Positions 57,766-64,000 of a DNA stretch of 64,000 bases are shown in pieces. Made by a program: the position numbers and the translations under genes. Origin of the DNA: Sophora flavescens (taxonomy: Eukaryota > Streptophyta > Magnoliopsida > Fabales > Fabaceae). The notes below the pieces were generated by a model. The model did not search any database. It saw only the letters and a list, made by a program, of their open reading frames with translations, and was not told the DNA's origin. The stretch is taken from positions 116,158,715 to 116,222,714 of the forward strand of contig CM061066.1 in assembly GCA_030762895.1 (NCBI GenBank), given 5' to 3'. Each line of letters opens with the position of its first letter. Positions within the stretch are counted from its first letter, which is position 1.

Positions 57766-58155
57766 ATGGATCCGACTAAATGTTTTGAGACAACAATCCA
57801 TATAGACCAGGTACAGTATCTCATCAACTTAAGAATAATGATCGGATTCACGTAATGATGGTTCAGGCATAAACTAATCATTTACTAAATTGTTCTTGTG
57901 TATTTGCAGGATTTGATTTCAATCCCGCGATCATTATACCGTCGGTGGGGACAACAAATACCGCGTGTTGTGACTATTGAAGACAAAAGCGGAAATCTGT
58001 TCAATGGGAATATAGTAATCCATGAGGATCGCCCATATTTTGCAACAGATACAAATGGTATTAGGGAGTTGTATTTGTTGTCCACTGGTGCATTGACAAA
58101 GTTTAAGTACCTTGGGGGTTCTCGCTTCTACATGTTCATCCCTTTGGAAGATTGA
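57766..58155 (+). CDS. small B3-domain-like protein encoded inside the CACTA element (two exons)
   Basis: Exon 57766-57810 (MDPTKCFETTIHIDQ) is preceded by a TTTCATCAG acceptor. The intron is 57811-57909 (CAG|GTACAG ... TTTGCAG|GAT), then exon 57910-58155, phase 0, 96 residues, no lesion. The pattern ISIPRSLYRRWGQQIPRVV, then TIEDKSGNLFNGNIV, then SRFYMFIPL fits a plant B3 DNA-binding domain (strand, R/K-rich helix, LP..V.L.D..G, final F.V.I strand), but the usual GW..F segment is not obvious. B3 proteins are nuclear transcription factors. The length suggests a captured single domain, perhaps of a gene fragment expressed from its own leader. Other transposon-carried origin is possible. Confidence 0.55.
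57811..57909 (+). other. intron of the B3-like gene
   Basis: 99 bp, GTACAG donor and TATTTGCAG acceptor. Removal joins the two coding blocks in phase 0. Confidence 0.7.
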
Positions 58156-58736
58156 TGACTTTTGATATTTTGATTAGTACTTATTGAATGTGGTGTATTT
58201 TTATGTTTTGATCCTTAATTAGTACATTATTAAACTTTTTTTTATAAACAATTATTAAACTTGCGTTAATTAATGTATATGTTTTCTTGATCATATTGAC
58301 TGTGGTGTTTTAGATCGTTAGTACATCATATTTATGTTTTCTATTTATTCAAAAAAAATATTGGTGTATTTTGTTTATATCAGAAATTAAAAATCAATGG
58401 GGTAATAGTTGAAAAACAAAATTTGGTCAGTAGGATTAAGTTACAGGAAAATTTAAAAAAAATTCAAAATTTGCGACCGAAATAGCGACCGAATATCGGT
58501 CACCAAATTAGGTGAGCTGAGCATGCGACCAACTATACGGCGGCCGAAATATATAATTTTGTGACCGAAATATCGGTCGAAAATTTGCAACCGAAATACA
58601 AGTTCGGTCGCTAAACATTTAGCCACCAGGGTTTCTGCTACCCCCTTAATTCGGTCGCTAAACTATATAGCAACCGAATTATCATGTTTAGCGAACGAAA
58701 TCTTCGGTCGCTAAATAGGTTTTTTTTGTAGTGTCC

Positions 58737-59490
58737 ATTCCAGCCACCACGAACTTGATTGTCAGCAGGAAACCAATGCCGGTCGATGAAATCTCCATTA
58801 TTCACCTGAGATTGGGAAGGTGCTACCATGCTAGGAGCATTGACAGCCCAACCAGTAACATTCACTGTAGATAATGGATCTTGCCTGGGGATCAAGTATC
58901 TTCCCCTATCAGAATAAATATTAGCCGGCGTGTTTTCTGGCATGTAAACCTCACCAGCTCTCCTCTGTACCGGATCCAATGTCAGAGATGTTTGCAATGA
59001 CTGCTTAAAATGACTAGAAAATTGACCATCCCCCATCTTTACATTGTTTGAAGTCTGGAAATCTAACGCAGCTCTTTTTGGTTCGTAGGAGTTAACCCCC
59101 TCTTCCTTAAAGAGAGATTGCAGAATGTCGATTTGATCCTGGCTTTGGTAAGAACTAAAGGGACCATCATCTGACTGGCTCGGTAATAACTCTTTACCGA
59201 TGTCAACTTGACGTAAATCAGATTCTAGACTAATCAGTGGGGTTTGTTGCACTACATCAACTTGTGGATTTACCAGTGATAACCCATTGGCTGTGTACTC
59301 ATGGGCCATAGCAAAATCATAGTAAGAATGTGGAATTTCAATTGCTTTCCAGACATTATCATCAGAAGAGAAAGGAGCCACTTCACTAATAGGAACATCC
59401 TGAGTGTTCATATTCCTTGAATACTCGGTTTTATTCTGTGAAGCATCATCTGGTTTTGACAAAGCAATATTTTTTTTTCTGAATCGAGAG
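58737..59490 (-). pseudogene. host gene, last exon piece 1 of 3 (NFRKB/INO80G-like?)
   Basis: Open on the minus strand from about 59489 (...RKKNIALSKPDDASQNKTEYS) to 58737 (...NQVRGGWNG). Landmarks are VWKAIEIPHSYYDFAMAHEYT, DGPFSSYQSQDQIDILQSLF, SNNVKMGDGQFSSHFK, LTLDPVQRRAGEVYMPEN and RYLIPRQDPLSTVNVTGW. Low-complexity polar sequence typical of a nuclear protein tail, no catalytic motif. I recall close legume homologues annotated as nuclear factor related to kappa-B-binding protein. The upstream coding part is cut off by copia 3 and lies outside the window. The total of the three pieces is about 1.1 kb without internal stops. Confidence 0.62.
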
Positions 59491-60085
59491 TGTTATGGAT
59501 TATACAAACTGAAATCAATGAAACAAACACAGCAGTACCAAGAACAATACAGCAGTGCAGGTAATGAACAAAACAGAACCAAGAAAACTAGCAGAGTGAA
59601 GAGAAATGAAAGGAATCACACCAAGATTTATGTGGTTCAGCCGGTGGGGCTTACATCCACGGGGAGAGAACAAAACGATATCCACTATGATGATTGAAAT
59701 CAAGTACAATATCAAGTTATGCAAAATAGACTAAATCCCTGGCCTCTTCTACCTACTGTCGAAGAAACAGAAACAAGAAGATTTCCCAGCCTTGCAACCC
59801 TCTATTTTTCACACACCCCTTGATCACTCTAGCACTCTTTCTTTTCCTGCTCACAAGGTTTCAGAATTACACACATATAACACTATCTCAACCTCTCTAT
59901 TTCTACTTTTCCCATAAGCTAAGCCTATGTTCATATATAGACAGATCTTCAGCTGCAAGCCTGCACGATCCTGGCCCATCCAAAACTGTTGCAACAGAAA
60001 TCAGTTATGGTTGCAATTGCCATAACTGATTTTCCCTCCAATGGATGCTTTGACTTGTAACTGAATTTTGAGACACCAACTAACA
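59491..60085 (-). repeat. copia 3 3' LTR
   Basis: 595 bp, plus-strand TGTTATGGATTATAC...CACCAACTAACA. TATA-like CTATATATGA at 59940-59931 on the minus strand. The purine tract AAGGTGGAGAAT (60097-60086) abuts it. Confidence 0.9.
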
Positions 60086-60157
60086 ATTCTCCACCTTGTC
60101 TCTAAATCCATTCAATCATAGTTCCATAGCTTTTCTCTCTCACTAATCTTCATCTTC

Positions 60158-60938
60158 TTACTGAAAACCAATCAAGTCCAAGCTATGCTTGAACTTAGAT
60201 AAGGGTAGGGACTTGGTTAAGGCATCGGCTGGATTGTCTTCTGTTGAAACCTTCTCAACAAGGACTTCTTTTGCCTCAATTACATCCCTTGTAAAATGAA
60301 GCTTAATATCAATATGTTTGGATTTATCATGGTAGACTTGATGTTTTGAAAGGTGAATAACACTTTGGCTATCACTGTAGATGGTAACACAGTCTTGTGT
60401 TATTCCAAGTTCACCAACAATTCCTTTTAACCATATTGCTTCCTTCACACCCTCAGTAAGAGCAATAAATTCAGCTTGAGTGGTGGGCAGAGCTACAACT
60501 GATTGTAAGGTTGATCTCCAACTCACTGCAGTGCCAAAGACTGTGAATATGTATCCTGAGAGTGACTTCCTAGTGTCAATGTTGCCAGCATAATCAGAAT
60601 CTACATATCCTTTTATCACATCCTTACCAGGAGAACTTCTTCTTTTGAACAGAAGTCCAGAATTTGAAGTGCCATTTAGGTACCTTAGTATCCACTTCAT
60701 AACTTTCCAATGAGTTAGTCCAGGGTCTGCCATGAATCTGCTCACCACATTCACTGCATAGGCCAAATCTGGCCTGCAGCACACCATTCCATACATGATG
60801 CTGCCAACAACATTTGCATATGGAATTGATGTCATCTTTTGCCTTTCTTCTTCTGTTTTCGGCCCTTGCTAAACTGACAGTTTATCAAGCTGTCCTAGTG
60901 GAGTTCCAACTGTCTTAGACTCATGCATTCTGTATTTT
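60158..60938 (-). pseudogene. copia 3 C-terminal RT link and RNase H
   Basis: The frame from 60835 reads MTSIPYANVVGSIMYGMVCCRPDLAYAV, GYVDSDYAGNIDTRKSLSGYIF, PTTQAEFIALTEGVKEAIWLK, SDSQSVIHLSKHQVYHDKSKHID and ends DALTKSLPLSKF...LIGFQ. Upstream a TAG near 60870 (LSV*QG) and the frameshift at about 60960 separate it from the RT core. RNase H would degrade the RNA strand; its D, E and D residues (GYVDSDY, TQAEF, SDSQS) are all present. Confidence 0.9.
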
Positions 60939-61811
60939 CTAATCACCTTTCGCATGTATCCTAGCTGAGACAATGAAGGCATCGTCGATCTTCCTGTTTC
61001 TGGTGATATCCATGCCAAGGATCCTCTTGGCCTCTCCAAGTTCCTTCATCTCGAATTCAATCTTCAGTTGATCCTTTATCCTTTTGATTTCTGATCTTCT
61101 AGAGCTTGCAAGAAGTATATCATCTACATAAAGGAGTAAGTAGATGATCACTTTTCCATCCTCTTTGAAGGTGTATACACAGTTGTCATAGCTGCATCTT
61201 TGGAAGTTCATCTTCACCATGAAGTCATCAAATCTCTTATTCCATTGCCTAGGACTTTGTTTTAGGCCATATAGAGATTTCTTCAATAAGCACACCTTGT
61301 CCTTGCATTTGTCAAAACCCTCGGGTTGATGCATATATATAGTTTCCTCTAGATTTCCATGCAGGAATGCAGTTTTGACATCTAGCTGTTCTAGATCCAG
61401 ATCAAACTGAGTAACCAAGGCAAGTAGGATCCTTATTGAGCAGTGTTTGACAACAGGAGAGAAGATTTCATTATATTCAATGCCCTCAATTTGAGAGAAC
61501 CCTTTTGCCAAAAGTCTTGCCTTGAATCTGACCTTGTTTGCATCCTGAGTATCTTCCTTCATTTTGAATATCCATTTGCAGCCTATTATTCTTTTGCCCT
61601 TTGGTGGATCAACTAGAGTGCAAGTCTTGTTTTGTTCAAGGGATTTCATCTCTTCTTCCATTGCCCTCCACCATTCTGCACTGTTTTCACTTGTTACTGC
61701 TTCTATAAAGTTGCTTGGTTCATTTTCTTGAGCTTCCTCTCCAATGCTTAGAGCATAGCATATAAGATCTGCTTGACCAAATCTTCTTGGGGGAACTATA
61801 TTTCTTCTTGC
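60939..61811 (-). pseudogene. copia 3 reverse transcriptase core
   Basis: From 61811 the frame gives ARRNIVPPRRFGQADLICYAL, then MEEEMKSLEQNKTCTLVDPP at 61661, GCKWIFKMKE, ARLLAKGFSQIEG, LEQLDVKTAFLHGNLEETIY, KSLYGLKQSPRQWNKRFDDF and the catalytic YVDDILLASSRR (about 61130). After GMDITRNRK the frame is lost (frameshift near 60960, true continuation in another frame). The only other lesion is the TGA at 61812. Confidence 0.9.
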
Positions 61812-62972
61812 TCAATCTCTGACCAAGTTGTAATCATTTGCCACTGGTGGAACTTGATGCTGCTCTAGTTCTGTTTCTTCTTGTGTAGGTTGAGTCATGG
61901 CTCGACTTGTGGATAACTCCACCTCAACTTGGGTATTATCTGATGCAGCTTCAGGTGTAGTTGACTGATCCTTTGTAAGCATGGCCATCCTAGTCTCATC
62001 AAAGACTACATCTCTACTGATTATGCACTTAGGTTCACCATGTTCTAATCTCCACAGTTTGTATCCTTTTATGACAGTAGGGTAACCAATGAACACACAC
62101 CTTATTGCCCTTGCTGCAAGTTTGTCGTGTTTGACATGAGCAAAGGCCAATGAACCGAATATTCTCAAGTTAGAGTAGTCTGCAGGTCTGCCTCTCCACA
62201 TTTCTACAGGGGTTTTGAACCCTATTACAGAAGATGGACTTCTATTTATGAGATATGCTGTTGTTACAGCAGCATCACCCCAAAAGCTCTTTGTAAGTCC
62301 AGCACTTAATAGCATGCATCTCACTCTTTCCAGGATTATTCTATTCATCCTCTCTGCCAAGCCATTCTGTTGTGGAGTTCCTGCAGCTGTCCTGTGCCTT
62401 TGTATACCTGCACTTCTGCAGAATTTACCAAATTGCTCTGAAAAATATTCCAGGCCATTGTCAGTCCTTAAATATTTCAGTTTAGCACCTGTTTTAGTTT
62501 CTGTTTGAGTGTACCATTCCTTGAATTTTTCAAAGGTATCACTCTTATTTTTAAGTATATAGATCCAAACCCTTCTAGAGTAATCATCAATGATAGACAG
62601 GAAGTAAGAGCCACCTCCATGAGTCATTGTTCTAGCTGGACCCCAAAGGTCTGAGTGAGCATACTCAAAGATTGATTTTGTAATGTGTTGTCCAGTTTTA
62701 AAACTGACCCTATGTGCCTTTCCTAAAGTGCAGTGATCACATAATTCAAGCTTGTGTACCTTGTCACCATTTAGAAGGTTTTGTTTACTTAGTTCTATCA
62801 AGCCCTTTTCACTTACATGTCCAAGCCTCATGTGCCACAACTTTGATTTATCATGATAAGTGTGACTAGCTACTGTTGCCTGTGCAATAATAGTGGCACC
62901 ATCTAATATGTACAATCCATTTCTCTTTATGCCTTTAGCTACTGTTCTATCATTCATAGAGATTTTAAGCAT
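61812..62972 (-). pseudogene. copia 3 integrase
   Basis: 386-residue open frame from MLKISMNDRTVAKG. Zinc-binding LWHMRLGH...CDHCTLGK, catalytic core HSDLWGPARTM, IIDDYSRRVW, LRTDNGLEYFSEQ, TPQQNGLAERMNRI, and the C-terminal IRCVFIGYPTVIKGYKLWRL. Catalytic Asp/Asp/Glu are present. It ends at TGA 61812-61814 after NYNLVRD, a CGA-to-TGA change at the same codon as in copia 2 copy 1 (43151). Confidence 0.92.
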
Positions 62973-63689
62973 ACCTTATTCAATTTTAGTTGTATAGCCT
63001 AGGTTATCAAACATGCTTATTGAAAGTAAATTTCTTTTCAGTTCAGGCACATACCTCATTCCTGAAATCACTATTTCATTTTCATTGAACATTTTTAGAC
63101 GAATTGTACCTGATCCTTGGACCTTGCATGGCTTGTTATTCCCTAGCAAGACTGCTCCATCATCTTGTAGGCATAGAGACTCGAAGTAATCCTTTCTTGG
63201 ACACATATGAAAGGTGCATCCGGAGTCAAGCACCCAATCCTTTCCTGACTCTGAGTCTGACAGCACCAAGGCCTCTACTGACTCAAAACCAGAAGACTCA
63301 TAACCCGAGGAAACAATAGCTGCATCACCTGACAGTTGAGATGGCTTTATTCCTTTGTTCTTCCTCTCAGGGCACTCTTTCTTGAAGTGACCCTTCTTGT
63401 GACAATGGAAGCACTTATACTTGGATTTATCTTGATTCTTTGATTTTGATCTATGCTTGCCTTGCTTTCCATTCCTTCTTTCATGTCTGCCTCTTACAAC
63501 ATTCAAACTTTCTGCTTTTCCTTCTGCCTTGGCTTCTTGCTTCTTTTGAAATTCCTTTGTCCTTATGGATGATTGCACTTCATCAAGAGTGATTGTTTGA
63601 TCTCTGCCAAACAGAATTGCATCCTTGAAGTGTTCATAGGAGCTTGGTAAAGCACTCAGCAGAATTAGTGCTTTGTCTTCATCATCCAT
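62973..63689 (-). pseudogene. copia 3 gag C-terminal part and protease
   Basis: DDEDKALILLSALPSSYEHFK, ILFGRDQTITLDEVQSSIRT, a basic stretch, the knuckle CFHCHKKGHFKKEC (about 63430-63385), and the protease DWVLDSGCTFHMCPRKD (about 63225). It continues to GYTTKIE and a TAA at about 62973. Upstream the gag frame is linked through IANYNKILDDLENLEL. Confidence 0.9.
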
Positions 63690-64000
63690 TGCTAACTCAA
63701 GATTCTCAAGATCATCAAGAATCTTGTTATAGTTTGCAATCTACTCTGCTACAGGTCTGTCTTTACTCATCTTGAATGAGAAGAGTTGTTGCTTAAGGAA
63801 CAAACGGTTTGCCACAGACTTGGTCATGTAGAGAGACTCAAGTTTGAGCCAAAGTGCAGCTGCAGTAGGCTCTCTTGCAACCTCTCTGAGAGGTTTGTCT
63901 CCAAGGCATAGGATAATTATGCTTCTTGCCTTATCGATCAGCTCCCTTCTTTTTGCTGCAGTAAGTGTTAAAGGAAGTGCAGCTTCTCCCTTCAAAGTAT
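63690..64000 (-). pseudogene. copia 3 gag N-terminal part (runs off the window)
   Basis: LIDKARSIIILCLGDKPLREVA and SLYMTKSVANRLFLKQQLFSF match copia 2 gag. A TAG at 63741-63743 replaces CAG (VAE*IANYNKIL). The start codon lies beyond 64000. Confidence 0.88.

Larger units (their letters stand above)
55556..58733 (+). mobile_element. CACTA (En/Spm) transposon, 3.18 kb, carrying a captured gene
   Basis: CACTACAAAAAA at 55556 and TTTTTTTGTAGTG ending at 58733 are perfect CACTA-type TIRs, flanked by the 3-bp TSD TCC (55553-55555 and 58734-58736). Both subterminal regions are packed with GCGACCGAA / TTCGGTCGCTAAA words in both orientations. No transposase is present, so non-autonomous. The middle has the layout of a host gene: CT-rich 5' UTR, introns and a small two-exon B3-like ORF. 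Inserted in the host gene's last exon. Confidence 0.95.
59491..64000 (-). mobile_element. Ty1/copia element (copia 3), Tork-like, continues beyond window end
   Basis: Minus-strand order from the right edge: gag, zinc knuckle, protease, integrase, RT, RNase H, PPT, 3' LTR (59491-60085). The 5' LTR lies beyond 64000. The left flank GAGAG (59486-59490) is the candidate TSD, untestable here. The proteins are close to copia 2 but the LTR is different. Frame breaks are few: stops at about 63741, 62973, 61812 and 60870, and a frameshift near 60960. Confidence 0.93.

Noticed and set aside
58638..58736. C-terminal extension of the minus-strand host ORF
   Set aside because: It reads into the CACTA right end; the true continuation is at 55555 beyond the element.

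Overview
This is a plant nuclear window: spliced genes with GT-AG introns, TATA boxes and AATAAA signals, and a dense layering of plant LTR retrotransposons and DNA transposons. The host is most likely a legume. That rests on the style of several repeats (GTAATCGATTAC-rich copia LTRs, short GAGTTTAAT MITEs) and on my memory that the broken host gene resembles legume sequences; it is not proven here.

Layout. 1-6449: 5' part of a minus-strand Ty3/gypsy element (start of RT, protease, zinc knuckles, gag, tRNA-Met PBS, 4.5-kb LTR), inserted into an older related LTR (6450-8011). 8012-8356: Cassandra-like piece with a degenerate 5S rRNA domain. 8366-10289: dead hAT transposase gene with one recognisable intron. 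11020-12975: old CACTA-like repeat containing a Tat/Athila-type LTR. 13172-17017: hAT-type element (8-bp TSD) containing two LTR-like arms in inverted orientation. 19213-35766: three-layer nest, a minus-strand giant solo LTR split by a full-length copia (21864-34034), itself split by another giant solo LTR (26952-30588).

37118-37701 is the only intact conventional host gene, a two-exon MLP/Bet v 1-family gene. Convergent to it on the minus strand is the last exon of a second host gene, perhaps an NFRKB/INO80G-like protein. It lies in three pieces (58737-59490, 55287-55555, 39949-40033), separated by a tandem copia array LTR-int-LTR-int-LTR (40034-55281, TSD CCATA) and a 3.2-kb CACTA element (55556-58733, TSD TCC). 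A third copia (59491 to the end) cuts its 5' side, and a 1.5-kb TRIM-like element (38437-39935, TSD AGTAG) sits 13 bp beyond its stop codon. The second copia copy is itself cut by a gypsy solo LTR (46010-49289, TSD GGCAA) and a Tat/Athila-type solo LTR (52888-54379, TSD AAGCA).

Most interesting items: a small intact two-exon B3-like gene inside the CACTA element; the tandem copia pair sharing one LTR and the same nonsense mutations; palindrome clusters and unrelated tandem arrays at equivalent places in related giant LTRs; and an acidic ORF carried inside such an LTR. No new multi-gene system is evident.
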